Part shown: positions 43,066 to 51,216 of the stretch, piece by piece
Position numbering within the stretch: the stretch's first letter is position 1
Layout: the number at the start of each line of letters is the position of its first letter
Origin: an uncultured Saprospiraceae bacterium
Lineage (GTDB): Bacteria > Bacteroidota > Bacteroidia > Chitinophagales > Saprospiraceae
Assembly: GCA_937924805.1 (NCBI GenBank)
Contig: CALDTZ010000007.1
Location: 1 to 53,184 of the forward strand
Reading direction: 5' to 3'
Length of the DNA: 53,184 nt
Notes under the pieces: model-generated
The model's input: the letters and a program-made list of their open reading frames with translations, nothing else
Told to the model about the DNA's origin: nothing
Database searches by the model: none
Program-made: the position numbers and the translations under genes

Positions 43066-44001
43066 TTATTGAATTATTATTTTTTGTGTGATAGCCTCAT
43101 TTATTCTCAATAAATACATACCAGGTTTAACATTAGAAACATCCATTTGAGTTTGTTTATTCGTTTTTGTACAAACAAGATTCCCAGCTAGATCTACTAA
43201 CCTTGCTGAGCATTTTTTTGAAAAATGTATGAAATCATGCGTTGGGTTTGGGTAGGCAATAGTAAAAGCATGGTCAATTTCTGTCGTAGAGCTTATCGTT
43301 GAATATTGAATATCATCTACGCAAAAGTAAGTGGGAGTATTAATTCCAAAAGCGCCTATGTCTGACGAGTGAACAGTAAAGATCAAAGATTCCTGATCAC
43401 CTAATGAACTTAGATCTAAATAAGTCCATTCATTAATAATATAATCCATGTTGTTATCCTCAAAACGATAATCTGCTAAGTAAAATAATATACTATCTGT
43501 TGAAAGTTGACCATCTTTAAATCCTTTGATTGAAATAGAATAATAATCTGGATCATTGCCGCTTTCACCACCGAATTTTTTAGAAAAGCTGTCACCATTC
43601 AAGATACTCAAAGCAGCATATGTTGAATTATTAATGTACATGCCATCAAATCGATATATTTCATTTTGATTTGAAAAATGTATACTTGTTTGGGGTGCAG
43701 CATAGGCAAGGCCATACGTTGTTGAATTTTCATTACCTGAACCTGAAATAACACTATATTGATTTCCAAAACCAGGTGTTGAAGTATCGGTATAACTAGA
43801 AATGGCCCAATCACTCCATGAGTCCCACATAGGATCATAATTATTAGGTAATTCAATGTCTTCTATTGAAAAAACGCCGTCTGAGGGGTTATTTATAAAT
43901 TGGTCTTCAGATAAATTAAAACTTTCAAAATCAATCGTTATTTGACCTTGAATTGAGATTGTTAAAAATATTCCAAACAAACAAATAAGGAGTGATTTCA
44001 T
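43066..44001 (-). CDS. DUF4465 surface protein with T9SS tail (candidate corrinoid-binding protein)
   Basis: The 311-residue protein has a signal peptide (1-19), a DUF4465 domain (about 22-230) and a T9SS sorting domain (about 245-311, IAYPNPTHDFIHF to QKIIIQ). The DUF4465 signatures are strong: SYTDTSTPGFGNQYSV, ALSILNGDSFSKKFGGESG, FYLADYRFEDN, WTYLDLSSLG and FGINTPTYFCVDDI. From memory, DUF4465 genes occur in the cobalamin-riboswitch loci of gut Bacteroides next to btuB, and related BtuH lipoproteins bind vitamin B12 at the surface. Here the lipid anchor is replaced by a T9SS tail. It lies 4 bases downstream of the TonB-dependent receptor. The corrinoid role is inference. Confidence 0.9.
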   Translation of the reverse strand: MKSLLICLFGIFLTISIQGQITIDFESFNLSEDQFINNPSDGVFSIEDIELPNNYDPMWDSWSDWAISSYTDTSTPGFGNQYSVISGSGNENSTTYGLAYAAPQTSIHFSNQNEIYRFDGMYINNSTYAALSILNGDSFSKKFGGESGNDPDYYSISIKGFKDGQLSTDSILFYLADYRFEDNNMDYIINEWTYLDLSSLGDQESLIFTVHSSDIGAFGINTPTYFCVDDIQYSTISSTTEIDHAFTIAYPNPTHDFIHFSKKCSARLVDLAGNLVCTKTNKQTQMDVSNVKPGMYLLRINEAITQKIIIQ

Positions 44002-44005
44002 AAGA

Positions 44006-45817
44006 TTAAAAGTTAAGTTCTATTCTAAATTTATAATGCCGACCGATCATTGGTCGCCTTTCAATTAATTGATACTGCTCATTAAAAAGATTATTTACCT
44101 CTAGCAATATGCGGGCAAATGTAGTATTATATTTTATTGTTTTTGAAACATTTATATCAAATAGTTTATAACTGTCTAATTTGCCAATTGGGCCTTGTGT
44201 TTGACTCTGGTAGGTGTAAAATATTTCGGTCGCCCACGTCTGCCAGCCTTGATAGGATAGTTGAGATGTTAATTTGTGAACAGGAATATACCAAAGTTGA
44301 TCACCAGCTGACAAGGAAGGATTATCTAAATCTATTTGAATCTTGGAATGACTAAGATTATAACCACCGTTTAGTAATAATATGTGATTATTCAGAGAAA
44401 GTAATTTGGATTGAAGGTTAGCATTTATGCCGAAAGATTTAACTTCTTCGACGTTTGATGGAAAAAAAAATGTTTCATTTAAAGGTCTATACCATAAGAT
44501 CCAATCGTATGTATAGCGATAAAATAATTGAGATTTCAAAGACCAATATTTGAATATTTTTAAAACGGTTAATTGATTATTAAAACTTTTTTCTGGTAAT
44601 AGGTTAATATTTCCACCAGGTCTCCAATATAGTTCATTAAGTGAAGGAATACGATGCCTTACATTGGTATTAAAGGTAATGTTTAGGGTTGGCTGAAGTG
44701 CTTGGTTGATCGTTATAAATCCATTGAAAGGGTTTTTTGAAGAACTTGAAAATATTTTTGAAATTCCACCAGAAAGTGTTGTTTTATGATAGATGAATTT
44801 ATCTTGAAGTTGCCAAATGAGTTGGTGCTGTTCCTTACGATTACCTTCGTAATAGCGAATGGTCCCTATATTATTTTGAACTTCAATGGTTGAATTCAAT
44901 GTGTGGTTCTGTAATGGTATAGTAGTGTTAAGAGATGTAAATATTTTTGAGAATTGAGAATAACTATAATCTTGATTCAAAGAATCTTTGTAAAAAATAT
45001 TTTCATTCGAAAGGGAATGATTTAGTTTTATTGTCACTGGGGTAGAAGTGTATTTATATTGTATTCCACCTCTATTTATGCCGTCTGTTTGACTTTCTTT
45101 ACTCAGGTTTTGTACCGTAGTAGGTGGTAAATTTCGTTCATACCGTTGTTTCCAATAATGAAGTTTAATTTGATGTTTTCCATTTTGATACATCACATTC
45201 CATAAACCTGCTCCATTTTTTGATTCTCCATGAGCGAGTCGTCTTTCTTGATTATTTGCAGGAGTTGTATATGGATAATTGTTTTTGGCACTTTCATAAT
45301 GACCTCTAAAGCTTACTTGGAAATGACCTTTTTTGTAATTTAATTGAATACTTGACTGATAGAAATTATAGCTTCCTATTGAACCATGGATGTTACCGGT
45401 AAATCCAGACCTATTTACTGGTTTTGTCTTTGCACTGATTGCACCAGTAAGATTTTGAAGGATAAATTGATCATTGGATGTGGATGATACATCTAATTCG
45501 TCTAGAAAAACATGAGGTATTAAGCTGAGGTCAACTTGTCCAATCATAGGGTTTGAAAGCGGAATTCCGTTCCAATAAAAATCCATATGACTAGACCCAC
45601 CACCTAAAATCGATGCCGAAATAGAGGAATTAGCGCCTCTGCTTCTTAAATGTAAGGTAGATATTTGTCTTAAGACATCAGGTAGATGGCTTCTTGATAT
45701 ACTCGACCTTCGTACAGAGTCTACGATTTCTATTTGGACAATAGAATCGATAACTTGATGTTGGCAGTAGCAACACAAGCTAAACAGAAAACACATCGAA
45801 AAAAGAAAAAATTTCAC
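44006..45817 (-). CDS. TonB-dependent receptor (BtuB-like size)
   Basis: This is a 603-residue receptor: signal peptide (1-18), a plug domain about 25-125 (LPDVLRQIS, GANSSISASILGGGSSHMDFYWNGIPLSNP) and a barrel ending in FRIELNF, a proper terminal Phe. ATFARILLEVNNLFNEQYQL-like LLEVNNLFNEQYQLIERRPM is the common tail of vitamin and siderophore receptors. It lacks the CarboxypepD_reg extension of SusC-type proteins, so its size and layout fit BtuB-like or small siderophore receptors. The next gene, 4 bases on, is a DUF4465 protein, which supports corrinoid uptake. No cobalamin riboswitch is seen in the 54 bases upstream. Confidence 0.88.
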   Translation of the reverse strand: MKFFLFSMCFLFSLCCYCQHQVIDSIVQIEIVDSVRRSSISRSHLPDVLRQISTLHLRSRGANSSISASILGGGSSHMDFYWNGIPLSNPMIGQVDLSLIPHVFLDELDVSSTSNDQFILQNLTGAISAKTKPVNRSGFTGNIHGSIGSYNFYQSSIQLNYKKGHFQVSFRGHYESAKNNYPYTTPANNQERRLAHGESKNGAGLWNVMYQNGKHQIKLHYWKQRYERNLPPTTVQNLSKESQTDGINRGGIQYKYTSTPVTIKLNHSLSNENIFYKDSLNQDYSYSQFSKIFTSLNTTIPLQNHTLNSTIEVQNNIGTIRYYEGNRKEQHQLIWQLQDKFIYHKTTLSGGISKIFSSSSKNPFNGFITINQALQPTLNITFNTNVRHRIPSLNELYWRPGGNINLLPEKSFNNQLTVLKIFKYWSLKSQLFYRYTYDWILWYRPLNETFFFPSNVEEVKSFGINANLQSKLLSLNNHILLLNGGYNLSHSKIQIDLDNPSLSAGDQLWYIPVHKLTSQLSYQGWQTWATEIFYTYQSQTQGPIGKLDSYKLFDINVSKTIKYNTTFARILLEVNNLFNEQYQLIERRPMIGRHYKFRIELNF

Positions 45818-45871
45818 CTCAGATAAATATGGGCAAAGGTAAAATTTAATTCATAGAATGAATGTCCTTTT

Positions 45872-46294
45872 CTATACTGCAAATAATTTTGGAACGAATT
45901 CTTTACGATAATTCATTCGTACAGCTAAATCATCAATGGCGTGAATACGTTCAAGAGAATAGGAAAAATCTTCGTCTTCAATAAAGCTTAAAATCAAATG
46001 TGCTTTACGATACTCTTTGATTGCTTGGTGATCCTGTTTCTCATTATCAAAAATAACACCTGCATCTTTGTATAGCATTGCTACAGCATACAAAATAGAA
46101 TAGTTTAGTTTTTTGAATGGTAAAAGAAATTCCAGACTTTCATCTTTAAGATCATTCGGTCTGAAGTTTACGAGTTTTTGGATATTTATATTAATATCTC
46201 TTATTTCTTTTTGAAAGCCTGTTGGAGTAAATCCTAACGCCTCTGAAACGGATTGGGTAAAGCTAATAGCTCTAGTAATTAACAGGTTGTACAT
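45872..46294 (-). CDS. Hypothetical helical protein
   Basis: This 140-residue cytoplasmic protein has no signal peptide or membrane helix, and its pattern is all-alpha with TPR-like spacing (KKLNYSILYAVAMLYKDAGVIFDNEKQDHQAIKEYRKAHLILSF is the clearest stretch, of which LNYSILYAVAMLYKDAG and AIKEYRKAHLIL are helix-like). I do not recognise a family. It is 54 bases upstream of the TonB-dependent receptor on the same strand, so it may be the first gene of that operon. Its upstream side holds the repeated sequence at 46338-46400. Confidence 0.65.
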   Translation of the reverse strand: MYNLLITRAISFTQSVSEALGFTPTGFQKEIRDININIQKLVNFRPNDLKDESLEFLLPFKKLNYSILYAVAMLYKDAGVIFDNEKQDHQAIKEYRKAHLILSFIEDEDFSYSLERIHAIDDLAVRMNYRKEFVPKLFAV

Positions 46295-46337
46295 GTTAAA
46301 GTGTTTTTAGGTATATGAACAAAAGGAATGATAAATG

Positions 46338-46400
46338 TAGGGGTATTTGCACCTATAGGCAATGCTCTGTGGTTCGAAATAGGGGTTTGCACTCGTATGG
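46338..46400. repeat. Two imperfect direct repeats upstream of the hypothetical/receptor genes
   Basis: TAGGGGTATTTGCACCTATA (46338-46357) recurs as TAGGGGTTTGCACTCGTATG (46380-46399), allowing a 2-base gap and a one-base insertion. The repeat starts are 42 bases apart (about four helical turns). A still weaker copy follows (TGTTTTGCCCATATAT). They lie 44-106 bases before the hypothetical gene on the minus strand. The rest of 46295-46691 holds only the terminator at 46568-46601; no tRNA or riboswitch is seen. Confidence 0.4.
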
Positions 46401-46567
46401 TGTTTTGCCCATATATTTATACATCTAGGTTACAATCGTGTACACATTTAGATAAAGGATATGTACATAAACTTTAACATTTTATTAGAATAATTCGAAT
46501 TGCTACTCGAAAAGATGGGTTGGATTTTGTGAAATTGAAGAACTGATCGAAGCTGAATAGAATAAAA

Positions 46568-46601
46568 AAAGCGTGCTCATTTGTTGGAATGAGCACGCTT
46601 T
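46568..46601 (-). terminator. Strong intrinsic terminator after the S46 peptidase gene
   Basis: AAAGCGTGCTCATT pairs perfectly over 14 bases with AATGAGCACGCTTT around the loop TGTTGG. On the minus strand it is followed by TTTTATT, and it lies 91 bases downstream of the S46 peptidase stop. A and T runs flank both sides, so it can act in either direction. Confidence 0.85.
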
Positions 46602-46691
46602 AAATAAGCATTAAATTTCAAATAACTAAATTATTGTTCTCGATATTAACAATAACGAAAAAAAATAATTCATATTGTGATCAATAAAATT

Positions 46692-48767
46692 TTATTTACC
46701 TAATAATTCTTCGACTAGCGCATCGGCCTTATATACATACTTTAATGCAGCATAAATACCTCCTGCGTGCACGGTAACACATCGATTATATTCTTCATCA
46801 AATATGAAATTTCCAGGAAGAGATTCTATGTTTCCATCAAATATAAGCCCTACAGCTTCTTTGTTTTGATTAATCATTGCACTACCACTATTTCCACCGA
46901 TAATATCGTTGGTTGTAACAAAGTTTAGTGGAGATTTTAAAAGATCCATACTTGGATCTGCCCATTTTTCAGGCAAAGACCAAGGGAATACTTGACCATG
47001 AGAATAGTGTCGATCATACATGCCAAAGTAGGTGGTCATATAAGGAGCATCTGTACCATTATACTCATAGCCTTTAACGACTCCATCACTAATTCTAAGT
47101 GTAAAGGTTGCATCAGGGGGTAAATCCGTACCATATACATTAAATGCTTGATTTGCAATTTTACCTTCGAGTGCTTTTCGTGTAGAAGCACCTACTTGAA
47201 ATTTTTGTTTTGCATTTTCATATCGATCGCCTACAATTCTTGAAGCTCTCATTAGAGCATCATCCGAATTGGTAAACTTTTTTCCTTTACTTAGGCATTT
47301 ATCTAATTTGGAACTATTAAACAAATCAGATTCATATAATTCATTGAGAAAAGCATCATCAGATTTGCCGTCTAGTAATTTAGTAAGCGTATTGTCACTT
47401 TCGTGAATGTCAGCTCTAATTTCACCTAATAACATTTTAAATAAATCATTCTCACTTTTTTTGTCATATCCAGAGATCAACCCTTTGATTTCTTCTTTTG
47501 CAGTTGTTATTTCTTCGTCGGTTGGAGCACCTTCTAAGAGGCTCATATAATTGTATGTACTATGCATCAAATTTAGCATTCTACCTCGGTACCTGCTTGG
47601 TCCTAGATGGGTTGAAGCCCATGCATGCGGCTCTAATTTGCCATAGCTATCTTCTAATTGCTCCCAATAATCTAATTCATTTGATTGACTTCGAATATGT
47701 GATTCCATAGATTTCTTACGTCCCATTAACTTTGGATTATGCAAGCCACCAATGATTCCATTGTATGCTTTGATCGAGTTAGAAAAATTATTGATATTAC
47801 CCATTAATTCTTGTGCTTCACGAACTTTTGATGCATCTTTTAAAAGTACATCATACTGAGTTTGCATTCGATCTCTTCGGTTTGTCAAGAATCTTAGTAA
47901 TTGCTTATATCTGTAGTCTCGATCATATTCTAATTGAGCAACGGTTCTGTATCTTTCTGTTCTAGCTGGGTTTCCTACAACAAAGACAGGTGTTCCTTCT
48001 TTGATACCATCGATATTAAATTTGAAATAATGTGCGCTTGTATTTAGAGGTTTCCCATCTTCATCATAAGCCCTCCAAAAGGTACAATCCAAATTATATC
48101 TAGGGTAAGTGAAATTGTCAGGATCTCCTCCGTAAAAACCTAAATCGTTTTCAGGAATAAGAACAAGTCTAATATCACTGTATTTTTTGAAGCCATAAAT
48201 TGAATATTTACCTCCTGAATAAAAAGTAACCCCTTGAACTCTTAAATTCTCCCAGCCAGGCATTGCAGCATATTTTGCTTCTAATTCTTTAAGTCCTTCC
48301 GCTCTTGCTGCACTCGAAGCCGCTTCGTTTTTTGTTTCCATACTATAGGCCATTACTTCTTCGGTCACATCCACAAATTGAATAAGCTGCTCTACAAATA
48401 AGCCTTCAACCTTTCGTTCTTCGGCTTTCGTAGGCGCATAAAAACCATTATTGTCAAAGTTCTCATTTCCTTGCTGTGCTTTAATTGATTCATCCCTTGA
48501 GCAATGATGATTGGTCATTATTAGTCCATCTGGTGACACAAACGAAGCCGAACACCATGAAGCAAACTTAAGTGCTGACAACCGTACATCTTCAAACCAT
48601 TGTTCATCTGCTTTGAATCCATATTCTTCTTCAAACCAATCGGTTGGAGCATGTTCAAATGTCCACATTTTTCCTAAGTCAAAAGGGCTATGTTCTTCTT
48701 TGTCATTTTGTGAAAAACAAATAAAAGTCATAGCTATAAACAAGCTAGTAAATAAGGTCTTCTTCAT
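46692..48767 (-). CDS. S46-family dipeptidyl-peptidase (DPP7/DPP11 type)
   Basis: The 691-residue serine peptidase has a signal peptide (MKKTLFTSLFIAMTFICFSQ), the active-site histidine in GLIMTNHHCSRD (87-88), the acidic block ENDLGFYGGDPDNFTYPRYNLD for the aspartate, and the serine in DIIGGNSGSAMIN near 625. The order and length fit Bacteroidota DPP7/DPP11, periplasmic enzymes that remove dipeptides from peptides, allowing growth on protein. The late segment reads TVHAGGIYAAL, and the S1 specificity residue lies near it; I cannot tell DPP7 from DPP11 without an alignment. It is 32 bases after the dynamin-like gene, so the two may be co-transcribed. Confidence 0.92.
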   Translation of the reverse strand: MKKTLFTSLFIAMTFICFSQNDKEEHSPFDLGKMWTFEHAPTDWFEEEYGFKADEQWFEDVRLSALKFASWCSASFVSPDGLIMTNHHCSRDESIKAQQGNENFDNNGFYAPTKAEERKVEGLFVEQLIQFVDVTEEVMAYSMETKNEAASSAARAEGLKELEAKYAAMPGWENLRVQGVTFYSGGKYSIYGFKKYSDIRLVLIPENDLGFYGGDPDNFTYPRYNLDCTFWRAYDEDGKPLNTSAHYFKFNIDGIKEGTPVFVVGNPARTERYRTVAQLEYDRDYRYKQLLRFLTNRRDRMQTQYDVLLKDASKVREAQELMGNINNFSNSIKAYNGIIGGLHNPKLMGRKKSMESHIRSQSNELDYWEQLEDSYGKLEPHAWASTHLGPSRYRGRMLNLMHSTYNYMSLLEGAPTDEEITTAKEEIKGLISGYDKKSENDLFKMLLGEIRADIHESDNTLTKLLDGKSDDAFLNELYESDLFNSSKLDKCLSKGKKFTNSDDALMRASRIVGDRYENAKQKFQVGASTRKALEGKIANQAFNVYGTDLPPDATFTLRISDGVVKGYEYNGTDAPYMTTYFGMYDRHYSHGQVFPWSLPEKWADPSMDLLKSPLNFVTTNDIIGGNSGSAMINQNKEAVGLIFDGNIESLPGNFIFDEEYNRCVTVHAGGIYAALKYVYKADALVEELLGK

Positions 48768-48799
48768 AATATCTTTTTAGGTTTTATGTATTAGTATAG

Positions 48800-50530
48800 T
48801 TAGTTATTTAATTTTTCGTCAATTTCTTCAGTTAAATTAGAAAGAGATGTTTCTAATGTTAGTTGTTTATTTTCAATCCAATGGATGGTCTTTTTTTCTT
48901 CATTTAGCAACATATCAAAATCATGAAAGTTTTGATCTATTTTGAATTTTATTGCTTTGGTATAATCTTCAAGTTTGTCTGAGACTTCTTCGCTAATTTG
49001 TTGGCGACCTTTATCTACTTCATTTTTAAATTCTTGAAGTATTTTTCTTTTTTTTGCACCTACCGTTATCCCCGCGAACACAAGACCTACTGCAGTCATA
49101 ATACCACCGGTGATATCTAGTAAAGCGGTATTTGTTACTGCTGCTAAAATAATCCCTACGATTGCGACACCACCACCTTTGGCCATATTGGGTAAGATTT
49201 TATCACCATCAGACTGCATTTCATCAACGTAGAAGTTTTCAGAATTTTCCATGAATGTGGTAAATGTTTTTTGTAGATCCCGCAAAATATTTGCTCTACG
49301 TTCTGCGATATTCGCAAAGATTTCATGGTTATCTTTTAGTACGGTTTCACTTGTTTTTATTTTGGCATCAACAAGTTTTGCCATATCCTGAATATCTTCA
49401 GCGATATCAATCACTCCAGCTTGAAGTTTGTTTTTTAGCTCAATCTGAAGTTCGGAATCCATATCTTTAAAAATGCCATCCAACCATACTTTGACATTTT
49501 GTTTATTCCCAAAAAGGGATTGAAAAGATCTCTTGATCATTGTAGTGAAAGAAAACCCTTTGACTAATTCATTGTAATATTTATTTGTGATTTTGTCATA
49601 TTTGGCAATTAAGTTCTCTACCAAAATGACAATATGATTTTTCGTTTTATCTTCTTGACTTGATAACAAATCTTGAATCTCTGTCCTAAATCTTTTGTCA
49701 ATTTCAAATTGCCTTTTTCGATCAACTAATCCAAGCTTTATTCGTTCATTAATAGTGGCTCCAGTTTTTATATTACTTTGAAGTTTTAAAAATGGAGCCT
49801 TACCGCCCGTTATATGTTTATTTATATAATTATGGATTTTGATAAATCCACTTTCTTCTTTTTGACCATTTAATTCTTGTTTTGCCGAGACATCAAAAAT
49901 TGGGGATTTTTGGATTCCTTTTTTTTCAGCATAATCCGCTACACCATTTATATTTGCAACCAGATCATCTGGCTCCATTAGATCTTTTTGTTGTAAGACG
50001 AATATTATTTTTTTTCTCCATTCGTCATTTATAAAATCAAAAAATTTCCAAGCGGACTCTCGGTACGGATTTTTAGCTTCAAATACAAAAATTATTAAGT
50101 CAGAAAGAGGAATAAATTCTTCTGTTATTTCTTGGTGGTAATCGATAATCGTATTTGTACCTGGTGTATCGACAATCGCAATTTCTTTTAAGATATCAAC
50201 AGGAAAAGACAACCTTTTTAAGTGTGGACCTAACGTTTCTTCTTTTTCAATTTCACCATATACAATTTGTTGGATAGTATCCGTCATTGGACTTGGTGCA
50301 ACCTTGCATATTTCTTTTTCTGCCCCTAATAGTGCATTTATGAAACTACTTTTTCCAGCCTTAACTTCACCGACGATGACGAACATAAAAGGATCGTGAA
50401 TACGATGGATGATATCCTCAACGTTTTTCTGTAACTCAGAATGACCAATTCGCTGTGTGATCGCAGTTAGGTTTTCTAAGGCTTGTACAACTTTGTTTTT
50501 TAATACTGAAGAAAGATCTGTTTGTATCAT
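48800..50530 (-). CDS. Bacterial dynamin-like GTPase
   Basis: The 576-residue protein has a large GTPase domain: P-loop GEVKAGKSS (54-62), switch region SPMTDTIQQ, DTPG (121-124) and LQQKDL (180-184), a variant of the base-specific TKxD. A long helical stalk follows, then two hydrophobic helices near 430-475 (VAIVGIILAAVTNTALL and GIMTAVGLVFAGITVG) that probably insert as a paddle in the membrane, and a terminal coiled coil. This is the layout of bacterial dynamin-like proteins, which tubulate or fuse membranes. Many occur in pairs, but this one is single. The role here is unknown; envelope stress or membrane repair is a possibility. Confidence 0.88.
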   Translation of the reverse strand: MIQTDLSSVLKNKVVQALENLTAITQRIGHSELQKNVEDIIHRIHDPFMFVIVGEVKAGKSSFINALLGAEKEICKVAPSPMTDTIQQIVYGEIEKEETLGPHLKRLSFPVDILKEIAIVDTPGTNTIIDYHQEITEEFIPLSDLIIFVFEAKNPYRESAWKFFDFINDEWRKKIIFVLQQKDLMEPDDLVANINGVADYAEKKGIQKSPIFDVSAKQELNGQKEESGFIKIHNYINKHITGGKAPFLKLQSNIKTGATINERIKLGLVDRKRQFEIDKRFRTEIQDLLSSQEDKTKNHIVILVENLIAKYDKITNKYYNELVKGFSFTTMIKRSFQSLFGNKQNVKVWLDGIFKDMDSELQIELKNKLQAGVIDIAEDIQDMAKLVDAKIKTSETVLKDNHEIFANIAERRANILRDLQKTFTTFMENSENFYVDEMQSDGDKILPNMAKGGGVAIVGIILAAVTNTALLDITGGIMTAVGLVFAGITVGAKKRKILQEFKNEVDKGRQQISEEVSDKLEDYTKAIKFKIDQNFHDFDMLLNEEKKTIHWIENKQLTLETSLSNLTEEIDEKLNN

Positions 50531-50559
50531 TTGTCGTTTGAATTTGTAGAAGTTAGAAT

Positions 50560-51216
50560 CTACTTAATTAACCCATTTTTTTGTAAAAACATTCGCAATT
50601 CTGGCCCAAGATTAAAAATCAAGTCCAAAATACTAAGATTGTGTTGGAAATTAAACTTGTATTCAAATACTTGATGATATTGATGACGAATTGAGTAGGT
50701 GTTAAGAAAATCATACGAAGTTAAGCTTATAAAATCTGTATGTTTTTTTCGGGCAATGGGTATTGGTTGCTGGTCTAAAAATCGAAAGATAACCCACTGG
50801 GTAATCGCATTATTTAGTTCAGTTAAATACTTTTTCTTTTCATAAAGAGTTTCAATTTCTTGAATGTAATATTCATAATAAGGAGCACTATTATAAGCTG
50901 TTTTTATGGTTTTTAAGTGATTACTTTTCCATGGGTCTGATTGATAGATTGTCACATCTTGAATGGACGTTTGGTTGTTTTTTCCTTTTGATAATGGTAC
51001 GGATAATGACATAACTCCATTTGGTGATAATATTTTACACCGGTTTCTGCACGATTTTTTTTGATAATTTTCATCAACTAAAATTTGACAATTATAAAAG
51101 TATATGAAACTATAATAATAGATATTACCCCAATAAGCAGTCGGAAGAAAAAATGAATTTGAACCAGATTTAATCAATGTCTTCAATTTAAAGTATTGTA
51201 AATTTACAACATGCAA
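50560..51216 (-). CDS. WbqC-like protein
   Basis: The protein (218 residues) matches the WbqC family: FLPTAYWGNIYYYSF near 23-37, ILVDENYQKKSCRNRCKILSPNG, LSVPLSKGKN, and DPWKSNHLKTIKTAYNSAPYYEYY. WbqC proteins are found near polysaccharide genes and are of unknown biochemistry. The family start normally lies at the FLPTAYW-like strand, so the ATG at 51216 adds about 20 residues and overlaps the start of the divergent glycosyltransferase gene by 6 bases. A later TTG may be the true start, which would free a promoter region holding the palindrome at 51196-51209. It may serve the same glycan as the divergent GT2. Confidence 0.8.
   Translation of the reverse strand: MHVVNLQYFKLKTLIKSGSNSFFLPTAYWGNIYYYSFIYFYNCQILVDENYQKKSCRNRCKILSPNGVMSLSVPLSKGKNNQTSIQDVTIYQSDPWKSNHLKTIKTAYNSAPYYEYYIQEIETLYEKKKYLTELNNAITQWVIFRFLDQQPIPIARKKHTDFISLTSYDFLNTYSIRHQYHQVFEYKFNFQHNLSILDLIFNLGPELRMFLQKNGLIK
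51196..51209. promoter_or_regulatory. Perfect 14-base palindrome at the WbqC/GT2 divergent start
   Basis: TTGTAAATTTACAA is an exact palindrome ending 1 base before the GT2 ATG and lying within the first codons of the WbqC frame as annotated. It could be an operator for both genes, particularly if WbqC starts downstream. Its AT-rich make-up makes chance occurrence possible. Confidence 0.35.

Noticed and set aside
46360..46400. Possible tRNA T-arm (GGTTCGAAAT)
   Set aside because: No pairing T-stem, anticodon arm or acceptor stem is found around it.
45818..46691. Cobalamin riboswitch upstream of the receptor operon
   Set aside because: I could not find a B12-box-like core or the paired helices in either the 54-base gap or the 397-base spacer.
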